Shown here piece by piece: positions 8,589 through 17,267 of a stretch of 64,000 bases of DNA (position 1 is the first letter of the stretch; the number at the start of each line of letters is the position of its first letter). Position numbers and translations under genes: made by a program. The notes beneath the pieces were generated by a model. It made no database searches and was not told the DNA's origin. It saw only the letters and a list, made by a program, of their open reading frames with translations. Source of the DNA: Hymenobacter sp. BRD128 (GTDB taxonomy: Bacteria; Bacteroidota; Bacteroidia; Cytophagales; Hymenobacteraceae); NCBI RefSeq assembly GCF_013256625.1, contig NZ_CP053908.1:4030001-4094000 (forward strand). Direction: 5' to 3'.

Positions 8589-10379
8589 ATGCCAAATTTC
8601 CCTTCTGCCAGCCCCACTAACACCCTGCGCGGGCGCGGCCTGCTGCTGGCCGGGCTAGCCTACGCGGCGCTGTATGGCTGGTTTTCGTGGCCGCTGGGGC
8701 GCGAGTGGAGCACGGCCTTCGTGGGCAATCCGCACAGCGACGCCAACCAGTACATCTGGAACGTCTGGAATTTTCAGCGCCAGGCGGCGGCCGGCCACAA
8801 TCCATTTTATACGCCGCTGCTGCTCTACCCGCAGGGCACCAGCCTGTGGCTGCACACCTACACGCCGGTGCTGGGGGTGCTCAACCTGGCGCTGCACCAG
8901 GAGTTCTGGGCCGTGAACCTGGGCCTGCTGCTGAGCTTCGTGCTGAGCGGCGTAGGGGCAGCGCGGCTGGCTGGGCGCTGGGTGCGGCAGCCGCTGCTGT
9001 GTGGGCTGGTGGGGTTCGCGTTCGCGTTTTCGCCCTTCAAGCTGGCGCATTGGCCCGAGCACTACCACGTGCTGCTTACGGCCACCGTGCCTTTCTATAT
9101 CATGGCGTTTCTGGACGGGCTGACTTTTGAGCCGGGCCGCTGGGTGCCGCGCGTGCGCAGCCGGCAGCAGGTGGCGTGGGCCATTTTTTTATTGCTAATA
9201 ACCTTGCTGAGTGATTATTACACCCTAGCGGGCCTGCTGTGGTTTTCGGCGGGCTACGCCGCGTGGTGGGCCTGGCGGCTGGGCGCTATCAGCTGGCGGC
9301 GCTGGCAGCCCTGGGCGGCGCTGGTGGCGATTTTCGTGCTAGGGCACTTCATTTCGCGGGGCCTGGCGCTGGTTGGGCTCGACGATAAGGCGGGCGTGTG
9401 GTGGGGCGGCGACCTGGCCGGCTACGTGGTGCCGCCCAATGGCAGCCGCTGGCTAGCCACCCCCGCCACGCGGGCTCTCTGGCAAAGCCCGCGCTTCCAT
9501 AATCCGGCTTCTACCGAGAATGTGTCGTTTTTGGGTTATCTGCTGCCGCTGCTGGCGCTGGGGCTGGCAGTAGCGGCGTGGCGGCGCCCCGCCGCCGCGC
9601 CCCGCCCGCCCGCCGAAACCCGGCCGTTCTGGTTTTTGCTGGCGCTGTTTGTGCTGCTCACCATGCCCGAGCTGCGCTGGCAGGGTAAAGACCTGCTGCG
9701 GATGCCCACGAGCATCGTGCACTTTGTGCCGTTTATCAACAACATTCGCTGCCCCGTGCGCTACGTCATGCTGGCTTCGCTGCTGCTGCCGCTGGCGGCC
9801 AGCATTGGCCTCGATGGTTGGCTGCGGCGCTGGCCGGCGGCCGGCCGCTGGGTGGTGGCCGGGGCGCTGCTGCTGGGCGTGCTGGTCGAGTTTCAGCCCA
9901 CGGCCTACCCGCTCATCCGGGCGGCCGACGTGCCCACGGCTTACCGCGTGGTGGCTGCCAGCGCCAGCCCGGTCGTATTTCCCATTCCGCTGGGACTGCT
10001 CGACGGCTACCGGCAAGTGGGCCACATGGATGCGCAGGAGCTGTTTTACCAGACTGTGCACGGCAAAGCGCTGCGCGGCGGCTACCTCTCGCGGGTGCCG
10101 GCTGCCACGTTTGCGGCCTTTGCCCACGAGCCAGTGCTGCGCACGCTGCTGCTAGCCCAGGAGCACCCCGATTCATTGGCCCTCCGGCCCGCGCCCACGC
10201 CGGCCGAGGTGCGGGCGTTCCGGCAGCGCTACCCGGCGGCGATATTCGTGGTGTACCCCGCGCAAAAAGGCCAGCCGGCGCATCAGCTGCTGCAACGCTG
10301 GCTGCTGCCGGCCGGCTACGTCGAGCAGGTGGTGCCCGATTACGTTGGCGATTACGTGGTGCTGAAGCCGGGGAAATAG
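8589..10379 (+). CDS. Large GT-C-like integral membrane protein
   Basis: A 596-residue protein with about ten or more membrane segments and a ~150-residue hydrophilic C-terminal part. Early in the first periplasmic loop it has Asp-containing sequence (NPHSDANQYIWNVWNFQ), and PFYTPLLLYPQGTSLWLHTY follows. This is the layout of GT-C glycosyltransferases, which use lipid-linked sugars. A later conserved-looking block is FVPFINNIRCPVRYVMLASL. I do not recognise a named family, so glycosyl transfer is inferred from topology and from the surrounding GT2 and nucleotide-sugar genes. It has its own promoter element and is convergent with the next membrane protein across a decayed palindrome. Confidence 0.65.
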   Translation: MPNFPSASPTNTLRGRGLLLAGLAYAALYGWFSWPLGREWSTAFVGNPHSDANQYIWNVWNFQRQAAAGHNPFYTPLLLYPQGTSLWLHTYTPVLGVLNLALHQEFWAVNLGLLLSFVLSGVGAARLAGRWVRQPLLCGLVGFAFAFSPFKLAHWPEHYHVLLTATVPFYIMAFLDGLTFEPGRWVPRVRSRQQVAWAIFLLLITLLSDYYTLAGLLWFSAGYAAWWAWRLGAISWRRWQPWAALVAIFVLGHFISRGLALVGLDDKAGVWWGGDLAGYVVPPNGSRWLATPATRALWQSPRFHNPASTENVSFLGYLLPLLALGLAVAAWRRPAAAPRPPAETRPFWFLLALFVLLTMPELRWQGKDLLRMPTSIVHFVPFINNIRCPVRYVMLASLLLPLAASIGLDGWLRRWPAAGRWVVAGALLLGVLVEFQPTAYPLIRAADVPTAYRVVAASASPVVFPIPLGLLDGYRQVGHMDAQELFYQTVHGKALRGGYLSRVPAATFAAFAHEPVLRTLLLAQEHPDSLALRPAPTPAEVRAFRQRYPAAIFVVYPAQKGQPAHQLLQRWLLPAGYVEQVVPDYVGDYVVLKPGK

Positions 10380-10382
10380 CTG

Positions 10383-10454
10383 GTGAGTAGCAACTTGGCT
10401 ATCATTATTTCGCCGGCTCGCAATGACAGCCGGGTTTTATAGCTCACTACTCAC
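10383..10454. repeat. Imperfect intergenic palindrome between convergent genes
   Basis: Outer arms GTGAGTAG (10383-10390) and CTACTCAC (10447-10454) are perfect inverted copies. Inside them, GGCTATCATT pairs imperfectly with AATGACAGCC. The element overlaps the stop codon of the minus-strand gene and could end both transcripts. Confidence 0.55.
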
Positions 10455-12319
10455 TCTGATTTTTCCTCCATCGCCGTGGCTTCCACGTCATCGACGAAGC
10501 AGCCGGCGCCGTTTTCGTTGAGGGTGTACACCTTGAGCACGTCGGTGGGCAGCACGTCGGCGGGCAGGGGCGCGTCGAAGTAGATGTGGTTCCAGGTAAG
10601 GTTCCGGCAGCCGGGGTTCTGGAGGCGGGCGCCGTACCAGGCCAGGTTCTGGCCGTTGCGCTCTACGCTCATTACCAGCTTGTTGCCCCAGGCACCGTAG
10701 TCGGAGAATACCCGGCAGGCGGCGCGCACGTACTCGCCGCCGTGCAAGCCGGCGGCCCCCAGTGCCACCGTGAAAGCCGGACTATAGGCGTGGCTCCCGT
10801 CGGCGTGAAACGACTGCCGGCTGTAGTAGCCCTGCCCGGCGCTGATGCCGGTGGCAGCATCGGCGGGCAGCTGGTCGAAGTCGAGCTTGCCCAGCGAGCG
10901 GGGCCGGTAGTGGCGCTCGGCGCGGGGCAGGCTAGCCGGCACGTCGAGCTGCGCATAGTCGGCCTGAGTGGGCGATATTTTGCCAAAGATGGCGAAGTAA
11001 TAGCGCCGGTTCATGTCCTCGGCGTCGATAATGGCGTTTTGTATTTGCCAGTGTTGCAAGAGGTTGAGGTCGATGAGCAGCACGGTTGCCACGGCCGCCG
11101 TGGCCTGCCACAGCCGCGCCCGGCCGGGCGCCAGCACCCAGGCCACGGCCGCCGCCCAGGGCAGGCCCAGCACGGCGTAGCTCTGCACCAGCGCCCGCTG
11201 CCCCAGGCTGCCGCCATACCACCAGATGTCCCAGGCCGACACCACCCACAGATTCAGCAGGAAATAGGCTAGCGCCGGCACGGCCAGCCCCCGGTGCCGC
11301 CGCCACAGCGGCCCGAAGCCCGCCAGCACTAAAATTAACAACGGCGAATACACCAGCCAGCCCTTGCGGAAGCTGAACAGCACTTTCAGTAAATGCGGCT
11401 TCAGAAAGCTAAAGTGCTGGTCGCCGTAGCTGTAAAACAGCCAGTGCCCCGTGGCCCAGTGCCAGTACAGCGCCTGTGGTAGCGCGCCCAGCAGGCCGCC
11501 CAGGGCCAGCAGCGCCACATCGGGCCAGCGCTGGCGCAGCAGCGCCAGCTTCTGGCGGGCGGCGGCCAGGCTACCCACGCCCCACAGCACCGGCACCACC
11601 GCCGCCACCGCCTCGGAGGGCCGGATGAGCACCAGCAGCCCCAGCGTGAGCCCGATGGCGAAGGCACCCGCCCGGCTCGGCCGCTCGTGCCAGCGCACCG
11701 TAAGCCACAGCAGCAGCGCGTAGCCGGCAAAGAGGTAGTTGTGGGTCATGGCCACGTCGAACACCGCGTACTCCAGAAAATTGGAGCCCAGCAGCAGCGT
11801 CACGAGCACCAGGGCCACCACCGCATCGGGATAGTAGCGCAGCAGCACCCGGCGCAGCAGCCCCATGCCCAGCAGCGCGTAGAGCATGCCGCCGAAGGCA
11901 ATGGCCACCTGGTAGGGCGCCGAAAAGCCATCCTGCGGATAGCCTAGCCAGCCCGCCGCCCAGTGCCCCAGCCAGAAAAACGGCGTTTCGAGCACGGCCA
12001 GGCCCATCGTGTACTTCATCACGAGCTGCCCGGCGGGCGCGCCCGGCACCTGAAAGGCCTGGTAAAACGAGCTGCTGGGCCCGTACTCGCGCATGATGTC
12101 GGCCACGAAGGCCTGGTGCCCCAGGTCGTGGTAAATAAAGTGGGCCGGCAGGTAGAGGTAATACCCCATCGAGTCCCAGCTCAGGATGGCCAGCACGTTG
12201 TGCGTGTCCCAATAGGGCACCCACAGGCGCACCTGCACCATCAGAATAAACAGCACCAGCAGCGCCCCCAGCGACCAAGGGGCCCGCGCGGCGGGAGAAG
12301 CCAGCGAGCGAGCAGGCAT
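10451..12319 (-). CDS. GT-C-like membrane protein with C-terminal beta-sandwich domain
   Basis: A 622-residue protein. Residues 1 to ~430 form a multi-span membrane domain with WDSMGYYLYLPAHFIYHD early on, FSFRKGWLVYSPLL in the middle and WWYGGSLGQRALVQ late. The same blocks occur in the protein at 19146-20465, so the two are paralogues. The last ~130 residues are extra: a jelly-roll-like region ending LKVYTLNENG..CFVDDVEA, which resembles the C-termini of the lipoproteins at 12359 and 20544. It lies directly downstream (39 bases) of one of those lipoproteins and is probably co-transcribed with it. Glycosyl transfer is inferred; no catalytic residue is proven. Confidence 0.7.
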   Translation of the reverse strand: MPARSLASPAARAPWSLGALLVLFILMVQVRLWVPYWDTHNVLAILSWDSMGYYLYLPAHFIYHDLGHQAFVADIMREYGPSSSFYQAFQVPGAPAGQLVMKYTMGLAVLETPFFWLGHWAAGWLGYPQDGFSAPYQVAIAFGGMLYALLGMGLLRRVLLRYYPDAVVALVLVTLLLGSNFLEYAVFDVAMTHNYLFAGYALLLWLTVRWHERPSRAGAFAIGLTLGLLVLIRPSEAVAAVVPVLWGVGSLAAARQKLALLRQRWPDVALLALGGLLGALPQALYWHWATGHWLFYSYGDQHFSFLKPHLLKVLFSFRKGWLVYSPLLILVLAGFGPLWRRHRGLAVPALAYFLLNLWVVSAWDIWWYGGSLGQRALVQSYAVLGLPWAAAVAWVLAPGRARLWQATAAVATVLLIDLNLLQHWQIQNAIIDAEDMNRRYYFAIFGKISPTQADYAQLDVPASLPRAERHYRPRSLGKLDFDQLPADAATGISAGQGYYSRQSFHADGSHAYSPAFTVALGAAGLHGGEYVRAACRVFSDYGAWGNKLVMSVERNGQNLAWYGARLQNPGCRNLTWNHIYFDAPLPADVLPTDVLKVYTLNENGAGCFVDDVEATAMEEKSE

Positions 12320-12358
12320 AGCGAAAGCGAATCGAAAAAAGCGAAAGAAAAACGGCCG

Positions 12359-12916
12359 CTAGGGTCCCACGCGCCGCAGCGCCACGTCGTCGAGGTAAGT
12401 AGGCGAGGTGCCGGCGTCGTTCCACAAATACACCTTGAGGCGGTTGGCGCCGGCGGCCGTGGCGGGCAGGGTAAAGGGCAGCTTCACGGCCGTCCACTCG
12501 CCAAACTTGGGCACGGCCTCGGCCACCGGCAAGGCGGTGTAAAAGACCCGCGTTTCGTCGGTCGGGCTGGCATCGACCTGCACCACGAGGCGGGCCGTGC
12601 TGCCGGCTGCCGTGCGCAGCACCCAGCCCGTAAGCTCCAGCTGCTGCGGCACCTTACCAGGGCTAAGCTCCTCCAGGGTGCGCGCAAAGGTGTAGCTGAA
12701 CGGCACTTCGGGGCTAGCCAGCACGGCCACGCGCCCGCCGTGGGCTTTGGCCGTAGTGAGCGAGGGCTGCGCCACGCCGCCCCAGCCGGCGCTGTGCTCA
12801 AAGTCGTTGTCCATGAGCACGGCCGCGTCGGGCGCGGTGGGGCCAGGGCCGCCGCAGGCACTCAGCAGCCCAAAAGCCGGGAAGCAAAGCAGCCGGCAAG
12901 CAGTAGAAAATCGCAT
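12359..12916 (-). CDS. Lipoprotein with carbohydrate-binding-like beta-sandwich (module 1)
   Basis: The ATG at 12916 gives a lipoprotein signal (FGLLSACGG, lipid-modified Cys) and a 185-residue protein. The rest looks like a small jelly-roll, as in carbohydrate-binding modules: NDFEHSAGW at the start, repeated beta strands, and [19 protein letters not shown] at the end. A paralogue at 20544-21107 has the matching blocks NDFDHLDGW and YMWGAGAGQPTYLDDLTL. Each lipoprotein precedes a paralogous membrane protein on the same strand, so the pair is a duplicated two-gene unit. An exact -7 element is at 12952. The ligand is unknown; sugar binding is inference. Confidence 0.7.
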   Translation of the reverse strand: MRFSTACRLLCFPAFGLLSACGGPGPTAPDAAVLMDNDFEHSAGWGGVAQPSLTTAKAHGGRVAVLASPEVPFSYTFARTLEELSPGKVPQQLELTGWVLRTAAGSTARLVVQVDASPTDETRVFYTALPVAEAVPKFGEWTAVKLPFTLPATAAGANRLKVYLWNDAGTSPTYLDDVALRRVGP

Positions 12917-12951
12917 GGTTAAACTTGGGAAAGCGATGGGGCACACTGCGC

Positions 12952-12959
12952 CAAATGTA
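12952..12959 (-). promoter_or_regulatory. -7 promoter element for lipoprotein module 1
   Basis: TACATTTG on the minus strand is an exact match to TAnnTTTG, 36 bases upstream of the ATG at 12916. It lies about 45 bases from the oppositely directed element at 13004, so this is a compact divergent promoter region. Confidence 0.6.
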
Positions 12960-13003
12960 AGCCCGATTTGGGGGCTGGCGGGTGCGTATGGCTGGCGCGC
13001 GGC

Positions 13004-13011
13004 TATCTTTG
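13004..13011 (+). promoter_or_regulatory. -7 promoter element for the GT2 gene at 13035
   Basis: TATCTTTG is an exact match. In-frame ATG codons of the following gene lie upstream of it, and so it argues for the TTG start at 13035. Confidence 0.6.
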
Positions 13012-13034
13012 GCCGGCTTAATCCGCTTACGATT

Positions 13035-13760
13035 TTGGTTAAATTCGACACCCTGTCCATTGTGGTGCCCGTTTACAACGAGGCGCGGACCATCCACCAG
13101 ATTCTGGATTTGCTGCGCGGGCTGCGCCTTACCCAAGATATTGCCAAGGAGATAATCCTGGTCAACGACTGCTCGACGGATAACTCGGGCGAGGTTATCC
13201 GGCAGTACGCGGCCACCTATCCCGAGCTGAACCTGCGACTGATGGAACACGCGGTAAATCAAGGCAAAGGGGCGGCATTGCACACCGGCATTCGGGCGGC
13301 TACCGGCGACTACGTCATCATTCAGGATGCCGACCTCGAATACGACCCCGAGGAGTATAACCTGTTGCTCAAGCCTATTCTCAAGGGCTTTGCCGACGTG
13401 GTCTATGGCTCGCGCTTCATGGGTGGGCAGCCGCATCGCATCCTGTTTTTCTGGCACAGCATCGGCAACGCCATCCTCACTTTCCTGTCAAACATGGTCA
13501 CTGACCTGAACCTGACCGACATGGAAACCTGCTACAAACTCTTCCGGCGCGATATTATTCAGAATATGAATCTGGTAGAAAAGCGTTTCGGCTTCGAGCC
13601 CGAGGTGACGGCCAAGGTGGCCAGGGTGCCCAATGTGCGCATCTACGAAGTAGGCATCAGCTACTACGGCCGCACCTACGCCGAGGGCAAGAAAATAGGC
13701 TGGCGCGATGGTTTTCGAGCCATTTTCTGCATTCTTAAGTACGGGCTGCTGGGCGGCTAG
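13035..13760 (+). CDS. Family 2 glycosyltransferase (dolichol-phosphate-mannose-synthase-like)
   Basis: A soluble GT-A-fold enzyme that probably moves a sugar from a nucleotide donor onto a polyprenyl phosphate at the inner face of the membrane. Motifs: [36 protein letters not shown] and the donor- and metal-binding [11 protein letters not shown], then GSRFMGG and [11 protein letters not shown]. It lacks C-terminal membrane helices, unlike the GT2 at 14609. I set the start at TTG 13035 ([16 protein letters not shown], ~241 residues); earlier in-frame ATGs precede the promoter at 13004 and overlap the divergent lipoprotein start. It would supply lipid-linked sugar to the nearby GT-C-like proteins (inference). 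Confidence 0.88.
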   Translation: MVKFDTLSIVVPVYNEARTIHQILDLLRGLRLTQDIAKEIILVNDCSTDNSGEVIRQYAATYPELNLRLMEHAVNQGKGAALHTGIRAATGDYVIIQDADLEYDPEEYNLLLKPILKGFADVVYGSRFMGGQPHRILFFWHSIGNAILTFLSNMVTDLNLTDMETCYKLFRRDIIQNMNLVEKRFGFEPEVTAKVARVPNVRIYEVGISYYGRTYAEGKKIGWRDGFRAIFCILKYGLLGG

Positions 13761-13771
13761 CAGGCTTGGAA

Positions 13772-14497
13772 TCAGGGTTTTTGCACCACGGCCAACACCG
13801 ACTTGCCTAGCGCAAAGCCCGTCACGCGGTCGGCCAGGCGCGACACGGGTACTATCGTGCTGTCCCAAAATTTTATCTGGGCTAGCGTGGGGTAGGTTTG
13901 GCGCAGCAGTAGCTTATTAGCCGCCGAGGCCAGTAGGCCCACGCTATCGAGGTAAAGTAATTGCTGGATGCGGCTGCCGGCCGGCAACACCCGCCGCAGC
14001 ATAGGCCGCGAGTAGCGCCGAAAATGCCCAATAGCTTGGTCGAATGGACTGAACAGCCACTGGTGGGCCGGCACCACGATGAGAATGGCCCCACCGGGTG
14101 CCAAACGGTCATAGGCCCGCCGTAGCTCGGCCGCGTCATCCTCAATGTGCTCAATCACATCAATATACAGAATGGCGTCGAACAAGCCCTCGCTAGCGGG
14201 CAGGTCGTCGAGCACGCCTACGTGCAGGCGGCAGCAGGCGGGCAGCTCGTGGGCGCGCAGCAGCTCGGCGATGCGGCCCGCCAAGGCCGCGTCGGGCTCC
14301 AGGCACAGCCAGTCGGCCTGGCTGCCATCGCAGAGGGTGCGCGTGGTGCCCCCAATGCCGGCGCCAACTTCCAGCACCCGGCCTTTCAAAAAAGGCCGCA
14401 GGCGGGCGCCATAGTAGGCTTTCCAGCGCGTGGCGTGCTCAAAGAGCGCCAGCTCGTCGCCGATATAGTGGGTTGCGTCGTTGGTAAGAGCTGACAT
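13772..14497 (-). CDS. Class I SAM-dependent methyltransferase
   Basis: A 241-residue protein with the Rossmann-like methyltransferase signature: motif I LEVGAGIGGTTRTLC (residues ~40-55), acidic LCLEPDAALA (motif II), and ILYIDVIEHIEDDAAEL with PGGAILIVVPAHQWLFSPFD. This form is common in glycan and lipid clusters of Bacteroidota, where it may methylate a sugar or a quinone-like acceptor. The position between two GT2 genes suggests glycan methylation, but that is inference. The stop is 12 bases from the convergent GT2 stop. An exact -7 element is at 14548. Confidence 0.85.
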   Translation of the reverse strand: MSALTNDATHYIGDELALFEHATRWKAYYGARLRPFLKGRVLEVGAGIGGTTRTLCDGSQADWLCLEPDAALAGRIAELLRAHELPACCRLHVGVLDDLPASEGLFDAILYIDVIEHIEDDAAELRRAYDRLAPGGAILIVVPAHQWLFSPFDQAIGHFRRYSRPMLRRVLPAGSRIQQLLYLDSVGLLASAANKLLLRQTYPTLAQIKFWDSTIVPVSRLADRVTGFALGKSVLAVVQKP

Positions 14498-14547
14498 GAG
14501 CGGAGAAAGAAGCGGGGGCCGACCGCAAAATGCGGCGGTGGGGCCGG

Positions 14548-14555
14548 CAAATATA
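14548..14555 (-). promoter_or_regulatory. -7 promoter element for the methyltransferase
   Basis: TATATTTG on the minus strand is an exact match, about 51 bases before the ATG at 14497. Confidence 0.55.
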
Positions 14556-14608
14556 TTGCCAGCAGCTTAGCTTGGGCGTTCCAGCGCAGGGGCTATACCT
14601 TTACGGCT

Positions 14609-15541
14609 ATGCCTGTTCCGCTCCTTTCGGTCGTTATTCCGGTCTATAACGAGGAAGATTTGATTGATACGCTGGTGGCCCGGTGCCTGGCGGCCCTGGC
14701 AGCGGTGACCCCAGACTTTGAGCTTATCTGCGTCGATGATGGCAGCCGCGACCGTACCCTGGCCCGGCTGCTAGCCCTGCGCGCCGCCGAGCCCCGGCTT
14801 AAGGTGCTGTGCCTTTCGCGCAACTTTGGGCACCAGGCGGCCTACACGGCCGGCCTGCACGCGGCCCAGGGCCAGTTTGTGGCCATGATGGACGGCGACC
14901 TCCAGGACCCGCCCGAGCTGCTGCCGCGCATGTGGGAGTTGCTGCGCTACGATACCTGCGACGTGGTATATGGCCAGCGCACCGACCGCGCCGAGGGCTG
15001 GGGTCGCCAATTGCTCATTAAAAGCTTTCATGGCATCTTCCGCAACTTTTCCCGGCTGCGGGAGGCCGATAACGTCGGCAACTTCTCGATGCTGAACCGC
15101 CGGGCGCTCACGGCGTTTCTGTCCTTGCAGGAAAAAAACCGCTACCTGCCCGGCCTGCGCTCTTTCATCGGCTTTCGGCAGGTGAGCCTGCCCTACGCCC
15201 GCGAGGCCAGGCCCGATGGCACCCTGCCCAAGATGTCGTACCAGCGCCTGTTTGCCCTGGCCCTCGATGCGCTGTTTTCCTTCTCCGACCTGCCCATTAA
15301 AATCTGCCTCTACACCGGACTGCTCGGCATCATCGTGTTTATGCTAGCCGGCATGTACGTGGTAATCAGCAAGCTGCGCGGCGTGGCTATGCTGGGCTGG
15401 TCGTCGCTGGGCCTGAGCTTGTATTTTCTGGGCTCTATTCAGCTGCTTTTTTTGGGCATAATGGGCGAGTACGTCTTCCGCATTTACCGCGAAAACCAAA
15501 ACCGCCCGCTCTATTTCGTGCAGCACTACCACCAGGATTAA
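14609..15541 (+). CDS. Family 2 glycosyltransferase with two C-terminal membrane helices (GtrB/ArnC-like)
   Basis: A 310-residue polyprenyl-phosphate glycosyltransferase of the GtrB/DPM1 type. The catalytic domain shows LSVVIPVYNEEDLID, CVDDGSRDRT, LCLSRNFGHQAAYTAGL and MMDGDLQDPPELLPRM (donor- and metal-binding Asp). Two membrane helices follow near residues 235 and 270, and the end is YRENQNRPLYFV, typical of the family. It places a sugar on undecaprenyl phosphate for use by GT-C enzymes. Its TAA directly abuts the ATG of the next gene, so the two are co-transcribed. A near-consensus -7 element (TACCTTTA, 14596-14603) ends only 5 bases before the ATG, so the message may be leaderless. Confidence 0.93.
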   Translation: MPVPLLSVVIPVYNEEDLIDTLVARCLAALAAVTPDFELICVDDGSRDRTLARLLALRAAEPRLKVLCLSRNFGHQAAYTAGLHAAQGQFVAMMDGDLQDPPELLPRMWELLRYDTCDVVYGQRTDRAEGWGRQLLIKSFHGIFRNFSRLREADNVGNFSMLNRRALTAFLSLQEKNRYLPGLRSFIGFRQVSLPYAREARPDGTLPKMSYQRLFALALDALFSFSDLPIKICLYTGLLGIIVFMLAGMYVVISKLRGVAMLGWSSLGLSLYFLGSIQLLFLGIMGEYVFRIYRENQNRPLYFVQHYHQD

Positions 15542-17148
15542 ATGATAAATCTGACCGCAACCTCGCCGGCCCGGCGCTGGCTGATGCCGGCCTTTTTCGC
15601 GCTGGTGCTAGGCCTGGGCCTGCTGCTGTTTACCGATTATGGCATCTCCATTGATGAGCAGATAAGCCGCGACAACGGCATGGTTACGCTCCGGCACCTG
15701 GCCGAGCCGCTAGCCCCGGACTGGGTAGCCAGCCACCCCGATTTTGCGCCCTTCACCACTCCCCTGGCTGAGTATAAGGACCGCGACTACGGCGTCGTGT
15801 TTGAGACGCCGGTGAGCTTACTGGAGCAGCTATTCGCTATTACCGACGCGGGCGATAAGTACCTGTTTCGGCACCTGTGCACCTTTTTGGTGTGTTTTGG
15901 GGGCCTAGTGGCCGTGTATCAGCTGGCGGCGCGGCGCTTTCGCGATTGGCGCCTGGGGCTGCTGGCCGCGCTGTGGCTGCTGCTGTCGCCGAGGCTGTTT
16001 GCCGAGTCGTTTTATAATGACAAGGATGCGGTGTTCATGGCCTTGTTTGCTATTGCCATGAACACGGGCGTGCGCTTTCTGCTGCGCCCCACGCCGGGGC
16101 GGGCGGCCTGGCACGCGCTAGCCTGCGCGCTGGCCATCGATGTGCGGATTATGGGCATTTTGCTGCCACTCTACACGCTGGGGCTGCTAGCCTGGCGCGG
16201 GCTGCGCGGGGAGGTCTACTGGAAGCAATTAATCGTTAATGTATTAATTTACAGTGCCCTGCTTATTGGATTGGTGCTGCTGCTCTGGCCCTACCTCTGG
16301 CCGGCGCCGCTGCAAAATTTTCTGGAAGCATTCGACAACATGCGCACGTTCCGGTGGACGGGCACGGTACTCTATAACGGCGCCGACATTCACGCTACCG
16401 ATTTGCCCTGGCACTATGCGCTGGTGTGGCTGGGTATTACCACGCCCGTGCTCTACCTGGCCGCCGCGCTGCTGGGGCTGGGGCTAGCGGGCTACCAGCT
16501 GCTGCGGCAGCACTGGCGCCTGTGGGCCGATGAGCAGGGGATGCAGGATGTTTTTTTTCTGGGGTTTTTTGCCGGCCCGCTGCTCGCCGTTATTCTGTTG
16601 CACTCGGTGCTCTACGATGGCTGGCGGCAGCTCTATTTCATTTACCCAGCCTTCCTGCTGCTAGCCCTGCGTGGGTGGGTGGCCGCCGCCCGGTGGCGGG
16701 CGCCCTGGGCTGGCTGGCGCCAGCTGCTCTACGTCGGCACGGCCTTGAGCTTAGGGTTTGTCGCGGTCGAGATGGTGCGCGCCCATCCGCTTGAAAACGT
16801 GTACTTTAATGCACTGGCTGGCCCCAACGTGGAGCACCGGTTTGAGATGGATTACTGGGGCCTGGGCTACCGGCGCGACCTGGAATTTGTGGCGGCTCAC
16901 GATGCGCGCCCGAGCCTCAAGGTGTTCGCGCCCGGCCCTAGCGGCGCTCCGCTAAACCTGTGGCTGCTGCCCCCGCGCAGCGCGACCGTCTGCACTTCGT
17001 CGATACCCCCGAGCAGGCCGATTACTTTCTCACCAACTTCCGCATTCCCGGCTACCGCGCCTTTCGCGACCGCTATTTCTACTTTGAGGTGTATCAGCAG
17101 TGGGTCGATGGGCGCAAGGTTCATGCGGTGTATGACCTCGCAAAGTAG
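15542..17148 (+). CDS. GT-C-like membrane protein (single-base frameshift near the 3' end)
   Basis: The gene follows the GT2 gene with no gap. The visible frame encodes a polytopic membrane protein with ISIDEQISRDNGMVTLRHL early on and SFYNDKDAVFMALFAIAMNT, where Asp residues sit in a first-loop position as in GT-C enzymes. As read, the frame goes on to a stop at 17284 with a Ser/Pro-rich nonsense tail. Adding one C to the run of five at 16970-16974 restores LLPPAQRDRLHFVDTPEQAD and a natural end, HAVYDLAK, at 17148 (535 residues). I give the restored end. Pairing with a GtrB-like enzyme suggests sugar transfer from undecaprenyl phosphate (inference). Confidence 0.7.
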
Positions 17149-17197
17149 GCCATGCCGCCCGAAGGCTGGCGCCCCGACTATCGGGTTTAGGCCCGTC

Positions 17198-17205
17198 TAT
17201 CTTTG
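17198..17205 (+). promoter_or_regulatory. -7 promoter element for the membrane protein at 17268
   Basis: TATCTTTG is an exact match, 63 bases upstream of the ATG. It lies between the restored stop of the upstream gene (17148) and this start, which supports 17148 as the real gene end. Confidence 0.55.
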
Positions 17206-17267
17206 GCCGGCCCGGCTCCCTGCTAAGTTGGCTGCTTTCTCCCTTTATCCCGCGTGCTCTTTGCCTG

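Noticed and set aside
11571..12497. A 308-codon minus-strand frame spanning the 5' part of the membrane protein and the lipoprotein end
   Set aside because: Arg/Ala/Gly-rich composition with no hydrophobic pattern; overlaps two genes with clear signals.
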